From the NCBI GenBank assembly GCA_934541205.1, contig CAKTDK010000034.1, forward strand, positions 1-13,879: 13,879 nt of DNA. Direction: 5' to 3'. The position numbers and the translations under genes were made by a program. Shown piece after piece: positions 1-6,603 of the stretch (the first letter of the stretch is position 1; the number at the start of each line of letters is the position of its first letter). The DNA comes from an uncultured Eubacteriales bacterium. GTDB lineage: Bacteria > Bacillota > Clostridia > Oscillospirales > RGIG7773. Below the pieces are notes generated by a model that ran no database searches, had not been told where the DNA came from, and saw nothing but the letters and a program-made list of their open reading frames with translations.

Positions 1-21
1 ACTGTAAGGGTCAGGGTTCAC
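1..21 (-). CDS. Possible start of an unidentified gene (5' end only)
   Basis: A GTG codon at 19-21 opens a frame that stays open to the window edge, reading M-N-P-D-P-Y-S. An AGGA-type ribosome site lies at 32-35, about 10 bases upstream, which is rather long. A good promoter lies further upstream at 64-92, so a new transcription unit probably begins here. Seven codons are too few to identify a product. An in-frame GTG at 28-30 is too close to the ribosome site to be the start. The next gene could instead start further downstream, outside the window. Confidence 0.3.
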
Positions 22-63
22 AAAAAGCACATCCTTTCTTATTATTATCAGTAGACCATTGAT

Positions 64-92
64 ATTATATTCCTCTTAAATGCAAAAATCAA
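64..92 (-). promoter_or_regulatory. Sigma-A-type promoter pointing out of the window
   Basis: On the minus strand, TTGATT (87-92) and a perfect TATAAT (64-69) are separated by exactly 17 bases. Transcription would start near 57 and run off the left edge, passing the candidate GTG start at 21. The -35 box matches consensus at four of six positions. In such AT-rich DNA a chance match is possible, but the perfect -10 box and ideal spacing favour a real promoter. Confidence 0.55.
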
Positions 93-156
93 TATATTTG
101 GCGAAATTTTATTAAATTTTTTTATTTTTGTTAAAAAAACAAGGATTATTATATAT

Positions 157-891
157 TTACTCGCTGTAGCTTTTATTATTGTGATTTAATAAATATTTTA
201 TTATTTCCTCAGGAGTATTTTTTTCTACATAAATACAATCCTTTTTTTCTTTTATATCCCATAAATAATGAGCGTCAGAATTTTTTATAAAATTATATTT
301 TTTTAAATATTCATTTTTTTTCAAAAAATCCTGCGTACAATTTTTAGAATATTCAACTGCGGAAAATCCCATATCTTCAGTAATAAAGCCAAGATTGGCA
401 ATTATGCTGTTTGCAGGCTTATCTACATGAGCCGGAATAGCAATTCCCTCATAGCCTCTTACAATTTTAGATACTTCATCACAGGAAATCTCTGACGCAA
501 CATTTAACAGAAAATCAAGCTCATATAAAATCTCATCTTTTTCATTCATAATAAGTTCTTCACCAAAAATTTCTTTTTTCAGCTTTATTTTCGACATTTT
601 AGAAAAAACATAATCAGCAAACTTTTGAGCATTTTCAATACAAGAAAAAAGGCACAGAATATGAACCTCCTCAGATGTTTCAAGTTCCATTCCGGGAAGT
701 ACGGTAATTCCTGCCTTTTTTCCAAGTTCTGTTACAGCTTTGCAATTAAGAATACTGTTATGATCGGTAATAGCTATACAGTTTAATCCGTTAAGCATTG
801 CCATATTGACAATATTATTAGGAGTCATATCATTGTCTCCGCAAGGAGACAAACATGAGTGTATATGAAAATCATAATATATCTTTTCCAT
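157..891 (-). CDS. PHP-domain metal-dependent phosphoesterase
   Basis: A 244-residue protein of the PHP superfamily, which holds metal-dependent phosphoesterases such as histidinol phosphatase and the PHP domain of DNA polymerase III. The metal-site motifs appear in order: HIH (H9, H11), TDHN (D43, H44), GMELE (E69), H77, PAHVD (H155) and SDAH (D206, H208), so a functional site with two or three metals is expected. The substrate is unknown. There is no signal peptide or membrane segment, so it should be cytosolic. The start is ATG at 889-891, two bases after the stop of the DRTGG gene. The nearest ribosome site is weak and distant, which suggests translational coupling. As the last gene of the hydrogenase-homologue unit it probably acts with those proteins; PHP genes recur beside such hydrogenases in Clostridia and Thermotoga. 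No convincing terminator follows. Confidence 0.85.
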   Translation of the reverse strand: MEKIYYDFHIHSCLSPCGDNDMTPNNIVNMAMLNGLNCIAITDHNSILNCKAVTELGKKAGITVLPGMELETSEEVHILCLFSCIENAQKFADYVFSKMSKIKLKKEIFGEELIMNEKDEILYELDFLLNVASEISCDEVSKIVRGYEGIAIPAHVDKPANSIIANLGFITEDMGFSAVEYSKNCTQDFLKKNEYLKKYNFIKNSDAHYLWDIKEKKDCIYVEKNTPEEIIKYLLNHNNKSYSE

Positions 892-893
892 AA

Positions 894-1220
894 TCAGATA
901 TACTTTCCTATTTCCTTTGAAAGCTCATAAGCGGTAAGAGGACTTTTATAAATCATAATCTCTTTTTCTGACGCCCTGTCAATTATACCTTGTTCAATAT
1001 TTACATCCTCGCATAAAACGATACAGGAAACATCAGCCATAACGGCAACAGCTACTATATTTATATTATTCATAACGGTAATCCACAAATCGCCCGGATT
1101 TGCTCTTCCCATCACAAAGCTGAGAAGATCCCCTACATAACATCCCATAACATCTTTTTTTTGTTGGATATCATTTAGAGGCTTTAAGTTTAATTTTTCC
1201 GCAAGCTCATTTTGATTCAT
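894..1220 (-). CDS. DRTGG-domain protein
   Basis: A 108-residue protein that is almost entirely one DRTGG domain. Visible family features are a Y-V-G-D-L-L-S segment (residues 28-34), G-D-L-W-I-T (43-48) and the hydrophobic strand N-I-N-I-V-A-V-A (52-59), followed by the S-C-I-V-L strand (65-69). DRTGG domains occur alone or attached to CBS domains and phosphotransacetylase-like proteins; they are thought to be regulatory, but no ligand is established. Nothing indicates catalytic activity or membrane attachment. The start ATG (1218-1220) lies 14 bases inside the end of the hydrogenase-homologue gene, with a GGGGAA ribosome site about 8 bases upstream, so the two genes are overlapping and probably co-translated. 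In anaerobic Firmicutes these small proteins commonly neighbour [FeFe]-hydrogenase-like genes, so it may be a sensor or adaptor partner. That role is inference. Confidence 0.82.
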   Translation of the reverse strand: MNQNELAEKLNLKPLNDIQQKKDVMGCYVGDLLSFVMGRANPGDLWITVMNNINIVAVAVMADVSCIVLCEDVNIEQGIIDRASEKEIMIYKSPLTAYELSKEIGKYI

Positions 1221-2526
1221 CTTTTATTCCCCATTCTGTTTTAGAAATAATCTTTCCAAGTTCCGGAACTTTTTGAACTAACTTAGTTATAGTTTCTTTA
1301 TAAATAAAAATACAATCCGACATATATGCTTTTCCTGATACTACATCCTCGGCAAAAGCTCTACAAGAAGGAGAACCGCATGTTCCGCAGTCGATATCAG
1401 GCAAAAGCTCTTTTATTTTTTCTATTTCCATCATTTTTTTCATCGCAACTACTACATCGTCATCAAGCTTTAAGATGGAACTGTAAGATAAAGGCACTCC
1501 CCACAGCATATTTTCTTTATTGTCATAATCAGACTTATTTTGTGAAACCGGCAGATATTTTCTAAGCTCCTGTATCCTTGCTTTTGCAACAAAAGGATTT
1601 TCAACTGTAAGACATCCGCCGACACAACCGCTTGTACAAGCGTTTAATTCAATAAATTCCAAATAATCAAGTTTTCCGTCTTCTATCTCTTCCAACACTT
1701 TTATTACATTTTCTATACCGTCAGCAGCAAGATATTTATCTTTCAAAAGAGCAGCGCTTTCTCCTCCGGAAGCTGCCCATCCAACACCCATTATCCCGGA
1801 TTTTGAAAACTGTATTGGATTTTCGGATTTTTTCACTTTTGCGGCAAGCTTCTTATATACTCTCTGCATAGAAATTGTACCGTCTACAGTTCTTTCTTCC
1901 AGTTCATCATGGTTAAATGCCGCCGTCACTTTTGCAGGACAAGGAGTAATAAATATAATTCCTATTTCTTCACTTTTAAGTCCCGTATCTTTCATAGCCT
2001 TTTCTCTTGCAAGTCTCGCAGCAACATCAATGGGAGCCAAAACAGGCAAAACATTTTTACAAAGGCTTGGAAATCTTGCTTTTATAAGTCTTACAACAGC
2101 CGGGCAAGCAGAAGAAATTACAGGATAGGTTAAATTATTATCATATTTCAAAAGTTTTCTGCTGAAATCCGAAACTATTTCTGCTCCAACAGATACTTCA
2201 AAAACATCATCAAATCCTAAATGTATAAGTCCGTCAAGTATGTAATCAATATTGTCTATACCATCAAACTGTCCGTAAAGACTGGGTGCAGGCAAAGCGA
2301 CGTTATATTTGAATTTTTTTAAAATATCAAAATCATCCGAAACAGCCTTTTTTGCTTTATGAGGGCAAACTCTTATACATTCCCCACAGTCTATACACCT
2401 TTCGGAAATAATTAAAGCTTTTGATTTTCTTACTCTTATGGCTTCGGTAGGGCATCTTTTTACACAGTTTGTACAACCCTTGCATTTATCTTTATCCAAA
2501 GTAACAGAATGAAATATTGTGTTCAT
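1207..2526 (-). CDS. Putative sensory-type [FeFe]-hydrogenase homologue
   Basis: A 439-residue iron-sulfur protein with three parts. Two N-terminal [4Fe-4S] ferredoxin motifs lie at C15/C18/C21/C25 and C44/C47/C50/C54. An [FeFe]-hydrogenase large-subunit domain (about 75-320) follows. A C-terminal four-Cys FeS domain has C380, C383, C388 and C405. The three H-cluster loops are recognisable: S-S-A-C-P (C141), T-P-C-P-A-K (C196) and N-A-C-T-S-G-C-V-G-G-C (C297, C301). All four Cys expected to hold the H-cluster cubane are therefore present. In standard catalytic enzymes loop 1 reads T-S-C-C-P, and the first of those Cys relays protons; here that position is Ala140. Loop 2 also has Thr in place of Met. 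This fits the putative sensory (group D, HydS-like) class better than a bulk H2 producer or consumer. No maturases or NADH-linked subunits are present in the window. The start ATG has an AGGGGGA ribosome site. Confidence 0.82.
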   Translation of the reverse strand: MNTIFHSVTLDKDKCKGCTNCVKRCPTEAIRVRKSKALIISERCIDCGECIRVCPHKAKKAVSDDFDILKKFKYNVALPAPSLYGQFDGIDNIDYILDGLIHLGFDDVFEVSVGAEIVSDFSRKLLKYDNNLTYPVISSACPAVVRLIKARFPSLCKNVLPVLAPIDVAARLAREKAMKDTGLKSEEIGIIFITPCPAKVTAAFNHDELEERTVDGTISMQRVYKKLAAKVKKSENPIQFSKSGIMGVGWAASGGESAALLKDKYLAADGIENVIKVLEEIEDGKLDYLEFIELNACTSGCVGGCLTVENPFVAKARIQELRKYLPVSQNKSDYDNKENMLWGVPLSYSSILKLDDDVVVAMKKMMEIEKIKELLPDIDCGTCGSPSCRAFAEDVVSGKAYMSDCIFIYKETITKLVQKVPELGKIISKTEWGIKDESK

Positions 2527-2601
2527 TTTTTCCCCCTGCTCTTTTTATTTTATTTTTATTTCCATAATAAAATCCAAGAAATTATATATTATTTTTAAAC
2601 T

Positions 2602-2607
2602 ATTATA
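2602..2607 (-). promoter_or_regulatory. -10 box of the hydrogenase-homologue unit
   Basis: A perfect TATAAT on the minus strand lies about 75 bases upstream of the hydrogenase-homologue ATG, between the rplT terminator and that gene. The -35 region is only T-rich and has no convincing TTGACA. Transcription would start near 2595 and give a leader of about 70 bases. Because a strong terminator separates this gene from rplT, some promoter is needed in this gap, and this is the best candidate. Confidence 0.5.
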
Positions 2608-2659
2608 ACACATTATCTAAATAAAAACAGCTTTTTCGCAGAACTTTATAAAATTTAAC

Positions 2660-2702
2660 AAAAAAATGCTTAAGATAAACTTTAATTATCTTAAGCATTT
2701 TT
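2660..2702 (-). terminator. Intrinsic terminator after rplT
   Basis: A perfect 17-bp inverted repeat (2662-2678 and 2686-2702) with a 7-base loop begins 10 bases after the rplT stop. On the minus strand the stem runs into an uninterrupted U tract, since its terminal A-U pairs merge with the tract. It should end the infC-rpmI-rplT transcript. The rest of the gap, 2527-2659, holds the promoter and ribosome site of the next unit and nothing else I recognise. Confidence 0.9.
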
Positions 2703-2712
2703 ATAACATTTA

Positions 2713-3069
2713 TTAGTTAAGTGCAGCTTTCGCAGTTTCAACCAATTTAGCAAAAGCTTCTTTATCGGAAATTGCTATTTCCGATAACATTTTTCTGTTA
2801 AGGTCAACTCCTGCTTTTTTTAGGCCATTCATAAATCTTGAATAATTTATGCCGTTTGCCTTTGCTGCAGCCGATATACGGGTAATCCAAAGAGAACGAA
2901 AATCTCTTTTTTTCTGTTTTCTGCCGATATAAGCATAAACAAGTGATTTCATTACAGCTTCATTGGCTGTTCTATATAATTTGCTTTTAGCTCCTCTGTA
3001 GCCTTTTGCAAGTTTTAAAACTTTTTTTCTTCTTTTACGAGTCATCATAGCGCCTTTAACTCTTGCCAT
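2713..3069 (-). CDS. rplT: Large-subunit ribosomal protein bL20
   Basis: Ribosomal protein L20, which binds 23S rRNA early in assembly of the 50S subunit. In Firmicutes it also represses its own operon by binding the infC leader. The protein has 118 residues, the normal family length, and is complete. It begins with the typical basic N-terminal helix (M-A-R-V-K-G, then R-K-R-R-K-K-V-L-K-L-A-K-G-Y-R-G) and contains the conserved R-R/K-D-F-R-S-L-W-I-T-R-I segment near residues 55-65. An AAGGAGG ribosome site precedes the ATG. It is the last gene of infC-rpmI-rplT, 31 bases after rpmI and directly before a strong terminator. Confidence 0.98.
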   Translation of the reverse strand: MARVKGAMMTRKRRKKVLKLAKGYRGAKSKLYRTANEAVMKSLVYAYIGRKQKKRDFRSLWITRISAAAKANGINYSRFMNGLKKAGVDLNRKMLSEIAISDKEAFAKLVETAKAALN

Positions 3070-3100
3070 GTTGTACTACCTCCTTTGTAAGTATAATATT

Positions 3101-3298
3101 TTATTTATACGGTACTAATCTTTTAACAGTGCTTGCATTTGCAGCAGGTGCGTATGCAGCTTTTCTTAAAGCTCTTTTACGTTTAGTTGATTTCTTATTA
3201 AGAATATGTCTTTTAAAAGCTTTTGCTCTTTTTACTTTACCGTTTTTTGTAACGGAAAATCTCTTTTTAGCACCGCTGTGTGTTTTAATCTTTGGCAT
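3101..3298 (-). CDS. rpmI: Large-subunit ribosomal protein bL35
   Basis: Ribosomal protein L35, a small, very basic component of the 50S subunit. The 65-residue length and the start M-P-K-I-K-T-H-S-G-A-K-K-R-F are typical of the family, as are the central H-I-L-N-K-K-S-T-K-R-K-R-x-L-R stretch and the Lys/Arg-rich tail. It sits 35 bases after infC and 31 bases before rplT, the standard bacterial arrangement, and would be controlled with them through the upstream leader. A GGGAG ribosome site lies about 8 bases before the ATG. Confidence 0.98.
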   Translation of the reverse strand: MPKIKTHSGAKKRFSVTKNGKVKRAKAFKRHILNKKSTKRKRALRKAAYAPAANASTVKRLVPYK

Positions 3299-3333
3299 TA
3301 GAATAACTCCCTTCTGTATTGAAAATATTTAAA

Positions 3334-3855
3334 TTACTTTTTTTTCAGAGAAGAAATAATCATTACCATATTTCTTCCCTCCATCTTTGCAGGTTTATCA
3401 ACAACACCAAATTCCTTACAGCCTTCCTCAAATCTTTCGCAAAGCTTAGTTCCGAAAGAAGTGTTGGCAAGCTCTCTGCCTTTGAATTTTACAACGACTT
3501 TTACTTTATCTCCGTTAGATAAAAACCTCTTTGCATGATTCAATTTAGTTTCAAAATCATGAGTATCGATTTTAAGCGTAAGCTGAACCTCTTTAAGAGA
3601 TATAATTTTTTGATTTTTACGGGCTTCTTTTTCACGTTTAGCCTGTTCAAAACAATATTTGCCGTAATCCATAATTCTGCAAACCGGCGGATTTCCATTA
3701 GGAGCCACATTAACAAGATCAAGGTTTTTTTCCTCTGCCGCTTCCAAAGCCTTTTCAATAGAAATAATTCCAAGCTGGCTTCCGTCAGAATCAATAACCC
3801 TTACTTCCTTGCTCTTAATTTCATCATTTATTTGATGTTCATTTTTACTGATAAT
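3334..3855 (-). CDS. infC: Translation initiation factor IF-3 (non-canonical AUU start)
   Basis: IF-3 binds the 30S subunit, keeps it free of 50S, and checks that the initiator tRNA sits on a proper start codon. The N-domain carries the conserved N-G-N-P-P-V-C-R-I-M-D-Y-G-K segment, a charged linker rich in Lys, Glu and Arg follows, and the C-domain ends in V-M-I-I-S. No ATG exists at the N-terminus. A GGAGG ribosome site occupies 3861-3865, and five bases on lies ATT (3853-3855), giving M-I-S-K-N-E-H-Q-I-N and 173 residues, which matches the N-terminus of Firmicute homologues. ATC at 3850-3852 is the other possibility. A TTG at 3865-3867 overlaps the ribosome site and is unlikely. Rare AUU starts in infC are known from E. 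coli and Bacillus; because IF-3 discriminates against such codons, they give autoregulation. The gene heads infC-rpmI-rplT. Confidence 0.95.
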   Translation of the reverse strand: MISKNEHQINDEIKSKEVRVIDSDGSQLGIISIEKALEAAEEKNLDLVNVAPNGNPPVCRIMDYGKYCFEQAKREKEARKNQKIISLKEVQLTLKIDTHDFETKLNHAKRFLSNGDKVKVVVKFKGRELANTSFGTKLCERFEEGCKEFGVVDKPAKMEGRNMVMIISSLKKK

Positions 3856-3877
3856 AAGCACCTCCAAAGTACTATAA

Positions 3878-3908
3878 AATAATAAAGACGGGTAAAATTA
3901 CCCGTCTT
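3878..3908 (-). terminator. Attenuator terminator in the infC leader
   Basis: A near-perfect inverted repeat (3898-3908 with 3885-3895), with a core of A-C-G-G-G-U paired to A-C-C-C-G-U, is followed on the minus strand by UUUAUUAUUUU. It lies about 20 bases before the infC ribosome site, so it would stop transcription before the coding region. Part of its 3' arm (C-C-G-U-C-U) can also pair with G-G-A-C-G-G at 3936-3941, which would give a competing, anti-terminating fold. Confidence 0.75.
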
Positions 3909-3989
3909 AAAATACAAAAATTAAAATTGTATTAACCGTCCGGACTCCAAGGTCGGAGGGTGAGAACAGGTAGTTCTACTTCTATGTCT
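3885..3989 (-). ncRNA. infC leader with attenuator hairpin (L20-leader type)
   Basis: About 100 bases of structured 5' leader lie between the infC promoter and its ribosome site. In transcript order there is a 5-bp hairpin (3973-3977 with 3963-3967), then a C-C-G-A-C / G-U-C-C-G-G helix region around 3936-3957. Next is an AT-rich hairpin (AAUACAA / UUUGUAUU, about 3912-3934). Last is an 11-bp G+C-containing stem (3898-3908 with 3885-3895) followed by a U-rich stretch, which has terminator form. The position before infC-rpmI-rplT and the terminal hairpin match the Firmicute L20 leader, in which L20 promotes termination. The assignment rests on context and folding by eye, not on a covariance model. 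Confidence 0.75.
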
Positions 3990-3994
3990 AAAAG

Positions 3995-4023
3995 ATTATA
4001 TCACTTTACTCTTTAGTTGTCAA
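3995..4023 (-). promoter_or_regulatory. Consensus promoter of infC-rpmI-rplT
   Basis: On the minus strand a perfect TTGACA (4018-4023) and a perfect TATAAT (3995-4000) are separated by exactly 17 bases, an ideal sigma-A promoter. Transcription should start near 3987-3989, giving a leader of roughly 130 bases to the infC start. The -35 box begins 9 bases after the stop of the upstream transglutaminase-like gene. Confidence 0.92.
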
Positions 4024-4031
4024 CATCTTTT

Positions 4032-6584
4032 TTATAATTTTATATTATAATAAATTCTTTTTATAAAATTGGTTTTTTTCAGCGTTTTATTATAAATTTC
4101 ATATAAGGTATTATAAAAAGCTGTTCTTTCTTCTTCAGAAATATCTTTATTTCCAAATTCACATCTGCACATTACACTCCATAAACTATTTAATCTGTTA
4201 CAAAGTTCAAGCTGCTTGTCGGCTTTTGAAAAATAGTCTTTGGGATTTTCACCGTTTTCCGGTTTTATTCCAGCAATATTAAGTATCGAAAGCATATATC
4301 TATACATACCTTTTACACTTTCGGCAGAAGACATATTTTTAAATCTTTCAAATTTTGTTCTTCTTTTAATACTGCCGAATAAAATTATTGCCGGAAAAGC
4401 AAGAATTAGTAAAGATATAAAAACAATAAGAATAAATGTTTTTATATCAAAATTATGCCCTGCATTTTTTTCATCAGAAGTAACAAACGCCTCTTCTTCC
4501 GTTGTTGGACCTTCATAAGACGGCATAGGTTCCATGGTAGGTTCCTGAGGTTTTTCCGGTTTTTCATAAGTAGGTATAACGTAATCATTTTCACGGCTTA
4601 CTTCATCTACTACAAAACCCGGGGTAGGATCAAACGTAAGCCAGCCTATTCCGTCAAAATATACTTCAACCCAAGCATGATACTCACTTTGATTTACAAC
4701 AGCGCCGTATAAATTTGAAACTTTTTTCAAGTCTGATACATAATACCCCGTAACATATCTCGCAGGTATATTCTGAGCTCTTAATATATAAGTCATTAAA
4801 GTTGCAAAATGAGAACAATATCCTTCTTTTTTATTAAACATTACTTCATATAAGGGATCTGCATCCGGACTAAACTTCGGATCCTTATTATATTTAAAAT
4901 TGTTTTTAAAATATTTTTCAAGAATATGCGCTTTTTCAATAGGAGTTTTTCCTTCAAGGCATATGCTTTTTCCTTTATCAATAATTTCTTTATTAACAAA
5001 ATTATTATTTACATTAAGATAATTGGCTTTTACAAACTCACGGTATTCCGATTCATTATCTAAATATTTCTTTTGTTCTTCAGTAAGATTTTTATTAATT
5101 CCTGCAACATAATCACTATATATTTTTTTATATTCATACTGATAAAAAGGAAAATTCTTTATAAATTCCTCATCAAGAGAAAGCTGTGACATTATAGGAA
5201 CAGTGTATTTAAACATTTCTCCTTTTCTTGTTTTATCGTATAATACAGAATCTCCTTTAAAAGAAATAGGCTTTTCAGGCGTAATCTTCACTATGCCGTC
5301 ATAAGGCTTCATAGGCATGATTATACTGTATGTTTTTTTTATATTTTCAATATTTACAACATCATAAAAGAATCCGTATTTATCGGTATAATTTCTGTTT
5401 CTAAAGTTTTTTTCAAAATCCTTGTCAATTATAGAATAAAATTCATACATTTGTCTTTCGGGAGAAAATCCTTTATTATAAATACTCCTGTATCTTTTAT
5501 GATAATCATCAGAAAAAGGCTTCCAATAATCTGTTTCCACATCCACTCCTATCGCCTGACGAAGATATTTGCCGTTTGGCAAATAAGATTTTAAAACATA
5601 TACATCCTCCGTCCTGTTTTTTAAAACGTCAAGACTCATATACGGAGATTCACTTACATCATCCATAAAGTCTACATTAAATCCCAATTTAAAAAGGGCG
5701 TTTTGAAACATTGCGTTAAAATCCATAAGCTGTGTATCAGTTATAGTAATAGTTCCGGGAGCGCCGTTTCCTATTTTAAAAAGTTTATCTTTTGGAAGCA
5801 GAGTATCAGAAATCAAAAAACTTGCCAAAAAAATAACAAACGCTGCTGCACCGCATATTCCATATCTTCCCCACAACAAGTTATTATCCTTTTTCTTTTT
5901 CAAAAACTGTGCATTTAAAGAAAAGGCATAAATAGCTCCGAGAATACACACAAGAAGTATAAAAAGTATTTTATTTATTTCAAGCCCCAAAGCAAATCCG
6001 GGAGACAAAACCAAAAACGAAAATAAAAAAGGTATAAAAAACGAATTATTTCTGAGCGACGAAACAGCCAAAACCCCGCACATAAATACCGTCACCAAAA
6101 TAACAGTTATATTGTTGTATATACTCATAAGTGAAGAATTTTCCCCTGCGCTGTTTAAAAGCTCATGAGCAGACGGAGTTAAAAGTCCGTCAAATGCAAA
6201 ATTCATTTCAATAAGATCATTGACAATACTGTAAAAAACAAACCTGAAAGAATTTATAACAGTTTCTCTAAAAATAACAACAAGCACTGCTAAAACTAAA
6301 AAAACTGAAATATAAACTGATATAGCAGCAATTCTATTTTTAATACATATATTAAAGAGCAACAAAAAACCAAAAGAAACAATTAATAAAATTAAAAAAT
6401 TTATTTTAATATTGTATATTGAACAAAAAGATGCCGCAAATAAATTTATAAAAGCATATATTATAAAAAACTTTAAAAAAGAATATATTAACGAGCTTTT
6501 TTTATCGTTTTCAGTTTCAGGCTTAGTTATATAAATTATTTCTTCATATTCTTTTATGGAAAAAATATTTTTTAATCTTTTCAT
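4032..6584 (-). CDS. Membrane-anchored transglutaminase-like protein
   Basis: A protein of 850 residues from the chosen start. About seven hydrophobic segments fill residues 30-260. A large, probably extracytoplasmic region follows to about 710, with one more membrane helix at about 717-737 and a cytoplasmic tail. The transglutaminase-like core is complete: G-Y-C-S-H-F-A-T (nucleophile C590), E-Y-H-A-W-V-E-V (H636) and F-D-P-T-P-G (D652). A linker rich in Pro and Glu at about 672-698 joins the core to the last helix. Proteins of this layout usually accompany MoxR and DUF58, as here; they may process or cross-link surface peptides, but substrates are not established. I chose ATG at 6582-6584 because a GGAG ribosome site lies six bases upstream. 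An in-frame TTG at 6600-6602 would run through that site and add six residues. The gene follows DUF58 by 19 bases, and no terminator follows it. Confidence 0.87.
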   Translation of the reverse strand: MKRLKNIFSIKEYEEIIYITKPETENDKKSSLIYSFLKFFIIYAFINLFAASFCSIYNIKINFLILLIVSFGFLLLFNICIKNRIAAISVYISVFLVLAVLVVIFRETVINSFRFVFYSIVNDLIEMNFAFDGLLTPSAHELLNSAGENSSLMSIYNNITVILVTVFMCGVLAVSSLRNNSFFIPFLFSFLVLSPGFALGLEINKILFILLVCILGAIYAFSLNAQFLKKKKDNNLLWGRYGICGAAAFVIFLASFLISDTLLPKDKLFKIGNGAPGTITITDTQLMDFNAMFQNALFKLGFNVDFMDDVSESPYMSLDVLKNRTEDVYVLKSYLPNGKYLRQAIGVDVETDYWKPFSDDYHKRYRSIYNKGFSPERQMYEFYSIIDKDFEKNFRNRNYTDKYGFFYDVVNIENIKKTYSIIMPMKPYDGIVKITPEKPISFKGDSVLYDKTRKGEMFKYTVPIMSQLSLDEEFIKNFPFYQYEYKKIYSDYVAGINKNLTEEQKKYLDNESEYREFVKANYLNVNNNFVNKEIIDKGKSICLEGKTPIEKAHILEKYFKNNFKYNKDPKFSPDADPLYEVMFNKKEGYCSHFATLMTYILRAQNIPARYVTGYYVSDLKKVSNLYGAVVNQSEYHAWVEVYFDGIGWLTFDPTPGFVVDEVSRENDYVIPTYEKPEKPQEPTMEPMPSYEGPTTEEEAFVTSDEKNAGHNFDIKTFILIVFISLLILAFPAIILFGSIKRRTKFERFKNMSSAESVKGMYRYMLSILNIAGIKPENGENPKDYFSKADKQLELCNRLNSLWSVMCRCEFGNKDISEEERTAFYNTLYEIYNKTLKKTNFIKRIYYNIKL

Positions 6585-6603
6585 TTCATTCTCCAAAAAC
6601 AAA

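Noticed and set aside
100..156. A terminator after the PHP gene
   Set aside because: Only a five-pair A/T-rich TTGTT/AACAA repeat is present; too weak to call.
1326..2133. Plus-strand open frames inside the hydrogenase-homologue gene
   Set aside because: They are antisense to a gene with intact motifs, give low-complexity products and lack ribosome sites.
2660..2702. The rplT terminator as a bidirectional terminator
   Set aside because: The stem is symmetrical and has T residues on both sides, but no plus-strand gene lies upstream to need it.
3063..3332. A plus-strand open frame of about 89 codons with hydrophobic translation
   Set aside because: It lies antisense to rpmI and the rplT start and is explained by the base composition of those genes; it has no ribosome site or promoter of its own.
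4018..4050. Inverted repeat TTATAAT/ATTATAA at the end of the transglutaminase-like gene as a terminator
   Set aside because: It is purely A+T and on the minus strand is followed by A residues, not a U tract.
6585..6602. An N-terminal extension of the transglutaminase-like gene starting from TTG
   Set aside because: The extension reads through the GGAG ribosome site that serves the ATG at 6582-6584; the ATG with six-base spacing is the better start.
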